Source: Pelagimonas phthalicica
Lineage (GTDB): Bacteria; Pseudomonadota; Alphaproteobacteria; Rhodobacterales; Rhodobacteraceae
Length of the DNA: 64,000 nt
Direction of reading: 5' to 3'
NCBI RefSeq assembly: GCF_004364805.1
Contig: NZ_SOAP01000001.1
Location: forward strand, 1-64,000
A model generated the notes under the pieces. The model was given only the letters and a program-made list of their open reading frames with translations. It was not told the origin of the DNA and ran no database searches. The position numbers and the translations under genes are program-made. Of the stretch, positions 52,212 to 62,057 are shown one piece after another. The first letter of the stretch is position 1. Each line of letters starts with the position of its first letter.

Positions 52212-53726
52212 ATGAAACTCCCTAATCTATTGGCAGCATCCGCAATTGCGCTGTCCGCTGGCGCCATGTCCGCCCAGGCAGACAAGGCGGATGACACGCT
52301 GCGTTTGGCATTCACCAAAGAGCTTGAAACCGTCGACATCTACTTCAACAGCGCCCGCGAAGGCATCTTGCTGGCCCGCGCGATCTGGGACGGTTTGCTG
52401 TATCGCGACCCGGTGACAGGCGAGTACAAGGGCAACCTTGCGACCGAGTGGAAATGGATCGACGACGTCACATTGGAACTCAAACTGCGCGAAGGCGTGA
52501 CCTTCCATAATGGTGAACCGTTCAACGCCGATGACGTTGTTTATACGGTTAATTACGTTGCCAACCCCGATAATGGCATCGTGGTTCAACGCAATGTCAG
52601 CTGGATGGACCGCGCCGAGAAGGTGGATGATTACACCGTCCGCATCATCCTGGACGCCCCGTTCCCCCCGGCCGAGGAATTTCTTGCCGGGCCTGTGGTG
52701 ATGTATCCCAACGAGTATTACGCCGAAGTTGGTCCTGCAGGCATGGCGCTGAACCCGATCGGCACAGGCCCTTACAAGGTCTCAAGCGTTGATCCCGGTC
52801 TGCATTATGAATTGGAAGCCTTTGACGGCTATCATGGCGATCCGCGCAATGCCGCCAGTATCGGCAAGATCGACATTCGCACCATCCCGGATTTCAACAC
52901 GCAGATCGCTGAGTTCTTCAACGGTCAGTTGGATTTCCTCTGGAACGTGCCCGCTGATCAGGCCGAGAAACTGGATGCGATGGGCAAGTATCAGGTCGAA
53001 AACGCCGAGGCGATCCGTATTGGCTTTATCTCGATGGATGCGTCCGGTCGCGCTGATGCAGATGGCCCGATGACCAATCCTTTGGTGCGCAAGGCAGTGG
53101 CACATGCCATCGACCGTCAGGCCATCGTTGACGCACTTGTCAAAGGGTCGTCCGAAGTGGTGCATTCCGCCTGCGCAAAGATCCAGTTCGCTTGTGAACA
53201 GGACGTCGCCCAGTACGAATACAACCCGGAAAAAGCCAAGGCCTTGCTGGCCGAAGCCGGGTATCCTGATGGTTTCGAAATCGACTTCCACGCCTATCGC
53301 AACCGCCCATATGCCGAGGCGATGATGGGTTTCCTGGATGAGGTCGGAATCAAGACAAATCTGGTGTACCTGAAATACTCTGCCCTGCGCGATGCCCGCT
53401 CTAAGGGCGAAGTGCCCTTTACCTTCCAAACCTGGGGTTCCTATTCGCTTGCTGATGCTTCCGCGATTGTCGGTGAACACTTTACCGGCGGTATGCTGGA
53501 TGATGCCAAGGATGCCGAGGTGACAGCTTGGGTGAACGAGGCGGATTCCACCACCGATAAGGACAAGCGCATCGGCCTTTATTCGAAAGCGTTGAAAAAG
53601 ATCGCTGACGAAGCCTACTGGCTGCCGCTTTGGAGCTACAACGTGAACTACGTGATGTCTCAGGAGGTTAGCTATGCGCCGACCAATGACGAGATCGTCC
53701 GGTTCTTTGACTTCTCCTGGAAGTAA
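52212..53726 (+). CDS. Peptide/opine-type ABC transporter solute-binding protein
   Basis: This 504-residue periplasmic protein of the SBP family 5 (DppA/OppA) has a Sec signal (MKLPNLLAASAIALSAGA, cleavage after SAQA) and the family motifs LREGVTFHNGEPFNADDVVY and NPIGTGPYKV. VRKAVAHAIDRQAIVDALV and KAKALLAEAGYPDGFE also match. The family carries peptides, nickel, opines and glutathione-type ligands; the downstream gamma-glutamyltransferase suggests a gamma-glutamyl or amide-bearing ligand. It is preceded by GAGAGGAAG and followed by a strong stem-loop. Confidence 0.93.
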   Translation: MKLPNLLAASAIALSAGAMSAQADKADDTLRLAFTKELETVDIYFNSAREGILLARAIWDGLLYRDPVTGEYKGNLATEWKWIDDVTLELKLREGVTFHNGEPFNADDVVYTVNYVANPDNGIVVQRNVSWMDRAEKVDDYTVRIILDAPFPPAEEFLAGPVVMYPNEYYAEVGPAGMALNPIGTGPYKVSSVDPGLHYELEAFDGYHGDPRNAASIGKIDIRTIPDFNTQIAEFFNGQLDFLWNVPADQAEKLDAMGKYQVENAEAIRIGFISMDASGRADADGPMTNPLVRKAVAHAIDRQAIVDALVKGSSEVVHSACAKIQFACEQDVAQYEYNPEKAKALLAEAGYPDGFEIDFHAYRNRPYAEAMMGFLDEVGIKTNLVYLKYSALRDARSKGEVPFTFQTWGSYSLADASAIVGEHFTGGMLDDAKDAEVTAWVNEADSTTDKDKRIGLYSKALKKIADEAYWLPLWSYNVNYVMSQEVSYAPTNDEIVRFFDFSWK

Positions 53727-53733
53727 CCCACTC

Positions 53734-53760
53734 CCCTGTGGGCCGACCTGGCCCGCAGGG
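53734..53760 (+). other. Stem-loop after the ABC binding-protein gene
   Basis: CCCTGTGGGCC (53734-53744) pairs with GGCCCGCAGGG (53750-53760) over 11 bp with one G-U wobble and a 5-nt loop, 8 bp after the stop. No long U tract follows, so it likely acts as a partial terminator or 3' stabiliser, favouring the binding protein over the membrane parts. Confidence 0.7.
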
Positions 53761-53783
53761 ACCTCTACCTCACGGAGAACGAC

Positions 53784-54701
53784 ATGTTTCGCTTTATTCT
53801 AAAGCGTCTCGGGCTTGCGGTTTTGGTCGCATTTACCGTTTCAGCAATCAGCTTTGCTTTGCTTTTCCTGGCAGGCGACCCTGCAACCGCAATTGCCGGT
53901 GAAAACGCCGCCAGCGAAGACATCGCAATCATCAATGCGCAATATGGCTTTGATCGCCCTTTGATCGTGCAATACTTGGATTGGCTGAGCAAAGCCGTGA
54001 CCGGTGATCTCGGCCAGTCCTGGTATTTCAAACTGCCGGTGTCCCAGATTATTGGCGATCGTCTGCCCACCACCATGACACTTGGTCTCTGCGCCATTTC
54101 CTTTGCGCTGATCCTGTCGATCCCCATGGGTGTCGCCGCCGCCGCGCGCCCGAATTCGATCATCGACCGCTTTGCGCTTTTCATCGCTGTTGTCGGCCAG
54201 GCGATCCCGTCCTTTTGGTTCGGCTTGCTGTTGGTCGTGTTCTTTTCGATCCAATTGGGGCTGGTTCCGGCCTCGGGTAGTGGCACATGGCGTCACTTTA
54301 TCCTGCCGACCGTGGTCCTGGGCTATTACGCAACCCCGGCCATCATGCGCCTGACCCGGGCCGGCATGATCGAGGTTCTTTCCGCGGATTACATTCGCAC
54401 CGCCCGCGCCAAAGGACTGCCAACCCGCAAAATCATGTTCAAACATGCCCTGCGCAACGCAATCATCCCGGTGGTCAGCCTGGCGGCTGTGCAGATGGGG
54501 TTCATGCTGGGCGGGTCCATCGTGGTGGAGTCGGTGTTTGCGCTTCACGGCGCGGGTTTCCTGGCCTGGGAGTCGATCTCGCGTAATGATCTGCCCACAA
54601 TGCAGGCGCTGATCCTGATCTTCTCCATGTTCTACATCACATTCACTTTCCTCGCCGACGTCCTGAACGCTTGGCTGGATCCCCGCCTGCGGGTCGGGTG
54701 A
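53784..54701 (+). CDS. ABC transporter permease, DppB type
   Basis: This 305-residue inner-membrane permease has about six helices, beginning FRFILKRLGLAVLVAFTVSA. It has the N-terminal GDLGQSWYFKLPV and the cytoplasmic EAA-like loop (YIRTARAKGLPTRKIMFKHALRNA) that contacts the ATPase. It pairs with the next permease, 12 bp downstream. Confidence 0.93.
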   Translation: MFRFILKRLGLAVLVAFTVSAISFALLFLAGDPATAIAGENAASEDIAIINAQYGFDRPLIVQYLDWLSKAVTGDLGQSWYFKLPVSQIIGDRLPTTMTLGLCAISFALILSIPMGVAAAARPNSIIDRFALFIAVVGQAIPSFWFGLLLVVFFSIQLGLVPASGSGTWRHFILPTVVLGYYATPAIMRLTRAGMIEVLSADYIRTARAKGLPTRKIMFKHALRNAIIPVVSLAAVQMGFMLGGSIVVESVFALHGAGFLAWESISRNDLPTMQALILIFSMFYITFTFLADVLNAWLDPRLRVG

Positions 54702-54713
54702 CGGGAGGCCGCT

Positions 54714-55598
54714 ATGACTGATACCAGCTCGACAAATATTCCCATTTCCCCGCGTCAGGCGATGATCCGCCGCGCCCTGCGCCACAAGGGGTTGATCTTT
54801 GGCACAGTGGTGATGGCAGTGGTGATCCTGATTGCCATTTTTGCCCCGCTACTGACCGAATACGACCCCTACAAACAAAACCTGCTGACCCGGATGAAGC
54901 CGCCGGTCTTGTTGGGAGGAGACCCGGATCACTGGCTGGGCACCGACGCATTGGGGCGTGATTACTGGGCCCGGCTGGCCTATGGCGCGCGGGTATCGTT
55001 GACCATTGGCATTGTTGCCGCCGTGATTTCCGCCACCATCGGCTGCACGTTGGGGATTTTGGCCGGGTATTTTGGCGGGCGCGTCGATGCGGTTGTGACC
55101 TTTTTGATCAACGTCCGCCTTGCGATGCCGGTCGTACTGGTGGCGCTGGCTGTTGTCGCCTTGCTCGGCGGTTCGCTAATCGTCGTGATTTCTGTCCTAG
55201 GCCTTTTGCTTTGGGATCGTTTTGCCGTAGTCCTGCGGTCGGCCACAATGCAGGTGCGTTCTTTGGAATACATTGCTGCCGCCGAAGTGCTTGGGGCCTC
55301 CCTGCCCCGCATTCTGGTCAAGGACATTCTGCCAAATGTCATGAACCACCTGATCGTCATTTTCACCCTGGAAATGGCCCATGCCATCATCCTCGAGGCG
55401 GCGCTCAGCTTTCTTGGATTGGGCGTGCAACCTCCGACCCCGTCCTGGGGGCTAATGATTTCAGAAGGCAAAGAGATGCTTTTGTTTGAAAGCTGGCTGA
55501 TCACCATTCCCGGTGTTGCCCTCTTCTTCCTTGTTTTGGCGATCAACATGATGGGTGACGGCATTCGCGATGTCACCGCACCAGAGGGGCGCAACTGA
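54714..55598 (+). CDS. ABC transporter permease, DppC type
   Basis: This 294-residue permease starts with a cytoplasmic N-terminus and the DppC-type helix LIFGTVVMAVVILIAIFAPLL. The family features HWLGTDALGRDYWARLAYGAR, ending at the first helix of the core, and the EAA loop YIAAAEVLGASLPRILVKDILPN are present. The stop TGA overlaps the ATG of the ATPase gene. Confidence 0.93.
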   Translation: MTDTSSTNIPISPRQAMIRRALRHKGLIFGTVVMAVVILIAIFAPLLTEYDPYKQNLLTRMKPPVLLGGDPDHWLGTDALGRDYWARLAYGARVSLTIGIVAAVISATIGCTLGILAGYFGGRVDAVVTFLINVRLAMPVVLVALAVVALLGGSLIVVISVLGLLLWDRFAVVLRSATMQVRSLEYIAAAEVLGASLPRILVKDILPNVMNHLIVIFTLEMAHAIILEAALSFLGLGVQPPTPSWGLMISEGKEMLLFESWLITIPGVALFFLVLAINMMGDGIRDVTAPEGRN

Positions 55599-57235
55599 TG
55601 TCCGATCCTATTCTCTCAATCCGCAACCTCACTGTCGATCTGCCCAAAGGCGGCGACCGCCAATATGCGGTGGAACAGCTGTCGCTTGAGGTCGCTCCGC
55701 GCGAGATCGTCTGCATCGTTGGCGAAAGTGGTTCGGGCAAATCCATTACCTCTTTTGCGACGATGGGCCTATTGCCCAAGGTGCTTACCCCATCAACTGG
55801 CGAAATTCGTTTCGGGGGCCAGGATCTGTTGGCGCTGCCCGCATCGGAACATGCCAAACTGCGCGGTTCGCAGATGGCAATGGTGTTTCAGGAGCCGATG
55901 TCGGCGCTGAACCCCTGTTACACTGTCGGCACGCAAATCGAAGAGATGTTTGAAACGCATACGGAGCTTGCGAAATCCGAGCGCAAGGCACGGGTGATGA
56001 AACTGCTGGAAGAGGTCCACCTGCCCGACCCGGCCCGTGTCTATGCCAGTTATCCGCATCAATTGTCGGGGGGGCAACGGCAGCGGATCGTCATCGCGAT
56101 GGCACTGGCACTCGACCCTAAGCTGCTGATCGCGGATGAGCCGACAACCGCGCTGGACCTCTCAACGCAAGCGCAAATCCTGCACCTGTTCAAAGAGCTG
56201 CGCGAACATCACGATGCCGGGATCATGTTTGTCACCCATGACTTTGACGTTGTTGCGGAAATTGCCGACCGGGTTATCGTGATGCAACATGGTCGCATCG
56301 TCGAGGAAGGCAGTGCCGAAGAGGTCCTGAACCGGCCCAAGCACCCTTATACCCGCCTGCTGATCGACGCCGTGCCACGCCGATCACGAGATGCGCGCGG
56401 GGCCCCGGCCGAGGATGTTCTGCTTTCGGTCAATGCGTTGAACAAAATCTATCACATCCCCGGAAATATGTTCAAACAGGCGCGCGACGTTCATGCCTGC
56501 AAGGATATCAACTTTTCGGTGCGCAAGGGGGAAACCCTTGGGATCGTGGGCGAAAGTGGCTCTGGCAAGTCGACCCTGGTCAAATGCCTGATCCGCCTCG
56601 AAGACCCCAATAGCGGTGAGGTTTTGATCAACGGCACCGATCTGGCCAGTTGTTCGCGCAAAGAGTTGCATCCCTATCGCAAGATGATCCAGATCGTGTT
56701 TCAGGACCCTTATGGCTCGCTCAACCCACGCCGCACAATTGGCGATCAATTGATCGAAGGTCCGGTAAATTTCGGCGCAGATCGCGCGAAATCCATGGAG
56801 CGGGCCAAGGAGTTGATGCGCATCGTCCGCCTCGATCCGGATGCGTTGAACCGTTATCCCAATCAGTTTTCCGGCGGTCAGCGGCAAAGGATCTGCATTG
56901 CGCGAGCCTTGATGGTTGAACCAAAGGTTTTGATCGCCGATGAGGCAGTCTCGGCCCTGGATGTTTCGGTGCAAAAAGAGGTGCTCAAGCTGCTCAACGA
57001 AATCCGTGACACGCTGGGTCTCACCGTGTTGTTCATCACCCATGATCTGCGCGTTGCGGCGCAGGTCTGTGACAATCTAATTGTGATGCAAAAAGGCGAG
57101 ATCGTTGAGCGCGGCAATGTCGAACAGGTGTTCGGCGCGCCTTCCAGCGATTACACCAAGATGTTGCTGGACGCACAGCCGGGCAAAGATTGGGACGTCC
57201 CCGATATCTCCACCCTTCCGCCTGTTGCCGTATGA
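55598..57235 (+). CDS. Fused dipeptide-type ABC transporter ATPase (DppD-DppF)
   Basis: This 545-residue protein carries two complete ABC domains in tandem. The first has Walker A GESGSGKS at about residue 43 and signature LSGGQRQR at about 157; the second has GESGSGKS at about 319 and FSGGQRQR at about 430. Both have Walker B (LLIADEPTTALD and LIADEAVSALD) and the oligopeptide C-terminal motif after the first domain (HPYTRLLIDAVP). A single fused chain replaces the DppD and DppF pair, as in GsiA. It overlaps the gamma-glutamyltransferase gene by 4 bp. Confidence 0.94.
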   Translation: MSDPILSIRNLTVDLPKGGDRQYAVEQLSLEVAPREIVCIVGESGSGKSITSFATMGLLPKVLTPSTGEIRFGGQDLLALPASEHAKLRGSQMAMVFQEPMSALNPCYTVGTQIEEMFETHTELAKSERKARVMKLLEEVHLPDPARVYASYPHQLSGGQRQRIVIAMALALDPKLLIADEPTTALDLSTQAQILHLFKELREHHDAGIMFVTHDFDVVAEIADRVIVMQHGRIVEEGSAEEVLNRPKHPYTRLLIDAVPRRSRDARGAPAEDVLLSVNALNKIYHIPGNMFKQARDVHACKDINFSVRKGETLGIVGESGSGKSTLVKCLIRLEDPNSGEVLINGTDLASCSRKELHPYRKMIQIVFQDPYGSLNPRRTIGDQLIEGPVNFGADRAKSMERAKELMRIVRLDPDALNRYPNQFSGGQRQRICIARALMVEPKVLIADEAVSALDVSVQKEVLKLLNEIRDTLGLTVLFITHDLRVAAQVCDNLIVMQKGEIVERGNVEQVFGAPSSDYTKMLLDAQPGKDWDVPDISTLPPVAV

Positions 57236-58818
57236 GCGGATCGTTTTCAGTCAGCCAAACCACCCGCAAACCGGGGGTTGTGGCACATAAGGGCGGCGTC
57301 GTCGCCGCCCAACATGTCGAGGCGGCGCGCATTGGAGCCGACATTCTTGCTGCGGGTGGCGATGCGGTCGATGCTGCAACAGCGGTCAGTTTTGCGCTTG
57401 GCGTGCTGGAACCCTGGATGTCGGGGCCAGCTGGTGGCGGTGCCATGGTGCTGTGGCGCGCCGATGAGGAAAAAGCCCATGCGCTGACCTATGGCATGCG
57501 CTCCTCTGCGTCTTTGGATTTGGATCACTACCCGTTGGCCACAGAAGGCAAGGCCAGCGATCTTTTCCCATGGGACGCGGTGGAAGGGGATCGCAACCTG
57601 CTTGGCGCGACGGCAATTGCCGTGCCTGGCACCGTTGCCGGAATTGCCCAAGCCCATCAGCGCTTTGGCAAAATCGAATGGGCCGAACTGCTGGGCCCGG
57701 CCATATCGGCGGCTCGGCTTGGTCTGCATGTGGATTGGTATGCCGCGCTGATTATTGCCTCATCCGCGCGCGATTTGGCTCAGGACCCGGACGCAGCAGC
57801 CCTGTTTCTGGATGAGGGAACCTGGCCCAAGGGAACCGGTTGGACCGCGCTGCATAAATCGCGGTTGGATCAATCGGCCATGGCTGATTGCCTGAGCCAT
57901 CTGGCCCAGGCCGGGGCGCAGGATTTCTATCGCGGCGATATCGCAAATAGTCTGGTCAAGGACGTTACCGCGAAAGGCGGTTTTTTGACCCATACTGATC
58001 TGGCCGACTATGCGCCGATCTGGTCAGAGCCGCTGGCCATTCCCTTTCGCGACGGCGTGGTTCACGCTGTACCCGGCCTGACCGCTGGGCCAACACTGGC
58101 TGACGCTTTGGAAGCTTGGCAAAGACAATACCCGCCCGAGGACAGCGCAAAACCTGCCGGGTTTGTGGCGCGCGCGCAAGCCATCCAAGCCGCCTATCAA
58201 AAGCGTTTCGCGACCATGGGCGATCATGAAAGCAACAAAGCGCCGGGTTGCACGACCCATTTCTCGGTCGTCGACAGGCAGGGCAATATGGTCTCGATGA
58301 CGCAGACATTGCTGTCGATCTTTGGGTCCAAGGTTGTCTCCCCTTCAACCGGGCTACTTATGAATAACGGCATCATGTGGTTTGACCCGGCTCAGGGGCA
58401 TCCGAACTCTCTTGCTCCAGATAAATCCTGCCTGATGAATGTCTGCCCGGTGATCGCGGAAAGCGGCGCGCGGCGCTACGCAATCGGGGCCTCCGGGGGG
58501 CGCAAGATCATGCCCGCCGTGGCGCAACTCCTTGCACATATGTCCGAGCGGAACATGACCATACAAGACGCAATCGAGGCCCCGCGGTTCGACGCCTCTG
58601 ACGGTGCAACCCTTGTCGCGGATGAGCGCCTGATTGGTCCGGTCACCGATGCCCTCAACGCCGCGATCCCAACCAAAACCGCCCAAAGCCTGCCCTTCCC
58701 CTATGCCTTTGCCTGCCCGGCGGGCGTGGCACGAGAAAGCGGGTTGAATTCCGGCACGACCGAGACATTCTCACCTTGGGGGGACGCCGTGGCAGAACCC
58801 GAAACATCAGAGACCTGA
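57232..58818 (+). CDS. Gamma-glutamyltransferase family protein
   Basis: This 528-residue Ntn-hydrolase of the gamma-glutamyltranspeptidase family has the autocatalytic cleavage and nucleophile site at Thr341 in GCTTHFSVVDRQGNMVSMTQ, giving predicted large and small subunits. GVLEPWMSGPAGGGAMVLW and SPSTGLLMNNGIMWFDP are the other conserved elements. No signal peptide is seen, so it is likely cytoplasmic, which is unusual compared with the periplasmic E. coli enzyme and fits hydrolysis after import. The ATG at 57232 overlaps the ATPase stop. It may cleave a gamma-glutamyl bond, or a related amide as in cephalosporin-acylase-like relatives. Confidence 0.88.
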   Translation: MSGSFSVSQTTRKPGVVAHKGGVVAAQHVEAARIGADILAAGGDAVDAATAVSFALGVLEPWMSGPAGGGAMVLWRADEEKAHALTYGMRSSASLDLDHYPLATEGKASDLFPWDAVEGDRNLLGATAIAVPGTVAGIAQAHQRFGKIEWAELLGPAISAARLGLHVDWYAALIIASSARDLAQDPDAAALFLDEGTWPKGTGWTALHKSRLDQSAMADCLSHLAQAGAQDFYRGDIANSLVKDVTAKGGFLTHTDLADYAPIWSEPLAIPFRDGVVHAVPGLTAGPTLADALEAWQRQYPPEDSAKPAGFVARAQAIQAAYQKRFATMGDHESNKAPGCTTHFSVVDRQGNMVSMTQTLLSIFGSKVVSPSTGLLMNNGIMWFDPAQGHPNSLAPDKSCLMNVCPVIAESGARRYAIGASGGRKIMPAVAQLLAHMSERNMTIQDAIEAPRFDASDGATLVADERLIGPVTDALNAAIPTKTAQSLPFPYAFACPAGVARESGLNSGTTETFSPWGDAVAEPETSET

Positions 58819-58819
58819 C

Positions 58820-60220
58820 ATGAGCCACCACGACCAAGCCGTCGCGCATATTTCCTCTTATTTCGATACAGGCAGCTTTCAGGCCGATCTTGGCCGGTTG
58901 GTGTCACGCCCCACCGAAAGCCAAGACCCGCGCGGGCAACCGCATATCAAGGCCTATCTGACCGAAGACATGCCTGCGCTGTTGGAAGGCATGGGGTTTT
59001 CGCAAGAGATCTTTGCCAATCCCAAGCCCGGCTTTCCGCCGATCATGGTGGCGCAACGGCTTGAAAACGCGGACCTGCCGACTGTCTTGATCTATGGACA
59101 TGGCGATGTGGTTTTGGGTCAGGATGACCAATGGCGCGCAGGTCTGAAACCATTTGAAATCGTCGAAGAAGGTGACAGGCTTTACGGGCGCGGGATCGCC
59201 GATAACAAGGTCCAGCATCTCATCAATATCAAAGCGCTCGACGCCATCATCGCAACCAAGGGCGCGTTGGGGTTCAACGTCAAACTGCTGATCGAAATGG
59301 GCGAGGAAGCGGGCTCACCGGGATTGCGTGACTTCTGCCTAGCACAAAAAGAGCTTTTGGAGGCAGATGTGCTGATCGCCTCTGACGGGCCGCGCCTGCG
59401 TCCGGATGTGCCAACCATCTTTACCGGCGCGCGCGGGGGCATCGCCTTTGCGCTTGAGGTCAATCTGCGCGACGGGGCCAACCATTCCGGCAATTTCGGC
59501 GGCTTGCTCAGGGATCCGGCCATCACATTGGCCCATGCGCTGGCCTCGATCACCGATGCGCGCGGGCAGCTTTTGATCCCCGAATGGAAGCCGACAAGCC
59601 TGACGCCCCGTGTTCGGGAGATCCTGGCCAAACTCCCCGCCCCTCAGTCGGGCGTGCCCCTCGACGCAGATTGGGGCGAAGAGGATTTGACGCAAACCGA
59701 ACGCGTGCTGGGCTGGAACAGTTTCGCTGTCCTGGCCATGGAATCCGGCGTGCCCGCCGCCCCTTTGAACGCCATTGCCGGTTCTGCCCGCGCGGTCTGC
59801 CAGTTGCGCTTTGTTGTGGGGACCGACATGGATGCGATCATCCCGGCTTTGCGCCGCCATCTGGACAAAAACGGGTTCCATCAGGTTGAGATTTCGATGG
59901 AGGGCAACCATCACATCTTTCCGGCGACCCGGCTAGACCCCGACCATCCCTATGTCGATTTCGTCGCTGCATCGATCCGCGACACCACTGGCAATGCCCC
60001 CGATCTTTTGCCGAACCTCGGCGGCTCGCTCCCAAATGATTGTTTTGCTGATGTTTTGGGATTACCGACAATCTGGATACCGCATTCCTATGCTGGTTGC
60101 TCGCAACATGCCCCCAACGAACATGTGTTGAAACCACTGTGCCGCGAGGCGTTGATCGTTATGACCGGGCTTTTTACAAAGATCGGTGACGACGGGCTTC
60201 CAGACAGGGGGAGGACATGA
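58820..60220 (+). CDS. M20-family metallopeptidase/amidohydrolase
   Basis: This 466-residue zinc hydrolase has the M20 metal site: VLIYGHGDVV (His, Asp), GRGIADNKVQH (Asp), EMGEEAGSPGL (catalytic Glu and ligand Glu), ASDGPR (Asp) and a C-terminal ligand His. A dimerisation domain lies between about residues 205 and 325. The family covers dipeptidases, carboxypeptidases and N-acyl amino acid hydrolases. Here it probably splits the imported compound or the product of the gamma-glutamyltransferase step. It starts 1 bp after the previous stop and overlaps the amidase gene by 4 bp. Confidence 0.9.
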   Translation: MSHHDQAVAHISSYFDTGSFQADLGRLVSRPTESQDPRGQPHIKAYLTEDMPALLEGMGFSQEIFANPKPGFPPIMVAQRLENADLPTVLIYGHGDVVLGQDDQWRAGLKPFEIVEEGDRLYGRGIADNKVQHLINIKALDAIIATKGALGFNVKLLIEMGEEAGSPGLRDFCLAQKELLEADVLIASDGPRLRPDVPTIFTGARGGIAFALEVNLRDGANHSGNFGGLLRDPAITLAHALASITDARGQLLIPEWKPTSLTPRVREILAKLPAPQSGVPLDADWGEEDLTQTERVLGWNSFAVLAMESGVPAAPLNAIAGSARAVCQLRFVVGTDMDAIIPALRRHLDKNGFHQVEISMEGNHHIFPATRLDPDHPYVDFVAASIRDTTGNAPDLLPNLGGSLPNDCFADVLGLPTIWIPHSYAGCSQHAPNEHVLKPLCREALIVMTGLFTKIGDDGLPDRGRT

Positions 60221-61707
60221 CGGACCTTACCGAGCTATCCGCACGTGACGCTGCCGCCTTGATTGCCGATCGCTCATTGTCGCCGGTCGACTTGGCCAAG
60301 GCTGCGATTGCTCAAATCGAAAAGATCAATCCGGCGGTCAACGCCCTGGCCGATCATGATTTCGATGCTGTACTAAGCGAAGCCCATGCCGCAGAGGCCG
60401 CCGTCATGAGGGGCGACATATTGGGCCCGCTGCATGGTGTGCCCTTTGGGGTCAAAGACATGATCGACGTCAAAGGGCTGCGCACGACCTTTGGATCAGA
60501 GGCCTTCCAGGACAATGTCGCCACCAAGGATGATCGCATCGTCGCCGCCATGCGTGCGGCGGGCGCTGTGCCGCTGGGCAAGACCAATAATCCCGAATGG
60601 AGCGCAGGCGGCAACACCCGAAACCGCGTGTTTGGAGCCACCGCAAACCCCTATGACCTAAGCAAAACCTGCGCCGGGTCCTCGGGTGGATCGGCCGTTG
60701 CTTTGGCCTGTCACTATGCACCTTTGGCGACCGGTTCTGATACCGGCGGATCGCTGCGCAACCCCGCCGCCTATTGCGGCATTGTCGGTTTTCGCCCCAG
60801 CCCCGGCGTTGTTCCCGGTGATACCCGCGCGGCAGGCTTGCTGCCCATCTCGACCGCCGGACCAATGGCGCGAACAGTGGCGGATGCCGGTCTGATGTTG
60901 TCAGTACTGGCCCGCCCGGATCGCGACGACCCGTTTACAACAGTCATCAAGGGGCAGACCCCCTGGACCGCTGAGGGTTTCGCCAACCTTCCGGCGCAGG
61001 ACCTGTCAAAGCTGCGCATTGCCGTCACAGAAGATTACGGATTTGCGCCAACCGAACGTTTGATCCGTGAGCATTTTCAGGGCGCAATAGCAACACTGGC
61101 CCCCTACCTCCCTCGCCTCTCCGAGGCGCATCCGGACTGCGCTGATGCCGACCGCATCTTTGCGGTCTTACGCGGAGTGGTGTTCCTCGGCATTCACGCA
61201 AAACTCTATGACGAAACACCTCACCTGGTTGGCCCCAATGTCGCGGAAAATGTGCGCGAGGGGCGCAGCTATGGGGCCGATGACATTGCTCAGGCGCTGT
61301 TTGCCCAATCGGCCTATCACCGGCGCTGGCAGGCCTTCTTTGAGCAATATGACTATATTCTCTCCCCCGCCGTAACGATCAGCCCGCGCCCGTGGCGAGA
61401 GCTTTATCCAACTCAGATCGACGGGCAGGCAACCGAAAGCTACTATCACTGGTTGGCAATGGCCTATGCCTCAACCATTCCAGGCCATCCATCAATTACC
61501 ATCCCCTGCGGATTTGACGCATTGGGCATGCCGTTCGGATTGCAAATTGTTGGCAAACGCCATGATGATCTGGGCGTTCTCGCTGTCGCCCAAGAGCTGG
61601 AGCGCATCATTGCTGGCACAAATCTTGCCCCACGCAGCCCGGATTTCCAGGCTCTTGCAGATGCACCGCCGCTGAACCAGGCGGAAGAGTTTCTAACCTT
61701 CGACTAA
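60217..61707 (+). CDS. Amidase signature family enzyme
   Basis: This 496-residue cytoplasmic amidase has the catalytic Ser-cisSer-Lys triad region: Lys in GVPFGVKDMIDVKG at about residue 82, CAGSSGGSAVALA at about 153, and ATGSDTGGSLRNPAA at about 170. Substrates in the family range from simple amides to carbamates and peptide amides. In this operon it would release ammonia or an amine from the ligand. It overlaps the M20 gene and is followed by a RidA gene 13 bp later. Confidence 0.9.
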   Translation: MTDLTELSARDAAALIADRSLSPVDLAKAAIAQIEKINPAVNALADHDFDAVLSEAHAAEAAVMRGDILGPLHGVPFGVKDMIDVKGLRTTFGSEAFQDNVATKDDRIVAAMRAAGAVPLGKTNNPEWSAGGNTRNRVFGATANPYDLSKTCAGSSGGSAVALACHYAPLATGSDTGGSLRNPAAYCGIVGFRPSPGVVPGDTRAAGLLPISTAGPMARTVADAGLMLSVLARPDRDDPFTTVIKGQTPWTAEGFANLPAQDLSKLRIAVTEDYGFAPTERLIREHFQGAIATLAPYLPRLSEAHPDCADADRIFAVLRGVVFLGIHAKLYDETPHLVGPNVAENVREGRSYGADDIAQALFAQSAYHRRWQAFFEQYDYILSPAVTISPRPWRELYPTQIDGQATESYYHWLAMAYASTIPGHPSITIPCGFDALGMPFGLQIVGKRHDDLGVLAVAQELERIIAGTNLAPRSPDFQALADAPPLNQAEEFLTFD

Positions 61708-61720
61708 GGACGACCCCAAA

Positions 61721-62053
61721 ATGAATATTCCTCTCTCCAAAAAACGCCGTGTTGGCTCGACCCTGTATCTCTCTGGCGAGCTCGGATTTGATGCCGATCG
61801 CAAAATTCCAGAAGGCATCAAGGCGCAGACCGAGAACTGTATCGCCAATATCAAGGCCACCCTGGCAACCGAAGGCATGGATCTGTCAAATGTGGTTTCA
61901 GCGACCTGCTACCTGACTGATCCGGAAGATTTCGCCGCCTTCAACGAGGTGTATGCCGCCGCCTTTCAAGAACCCTATCCGGTGCGCACCACCGTTGGCA
62001 GCGCCTTGATGATCGACGCCAAGGTGGAAATCACCGTCATCGCCGAGGCCTGA
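61721..62053 (+). CDS. RidA-family enamine/imine deaminase
   Basis: This 110-residue RidA/YjgF protein is somewhat shorter than the usual 125-130 residues at the N-terminus. The family core is present: LYLSGELGFD, QTENCIANIKATLATEGMDL, VSATCYLTDPEDFAAFNEVY and the substrate-binding Arg in PYPVRTTVG. RidA hydrolyses reactive imines or enamines made by amino-acid oxidation, which fits the amino-acid dehydrogenase gene directly behind it. Start ATG at 61721. Confidence 0.9.
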   Translation: MNIPLSKKRRVGSTLYLSGELGFDADRKIPEGIKAQTENCIANIKATLATEGMDLSNVVSATCYLTDPEDFAAFNEVYAAAFQEPYPVRTTVGSALMIDAKVEITVIAEA

Positions 62054-62057
62054 TCAC

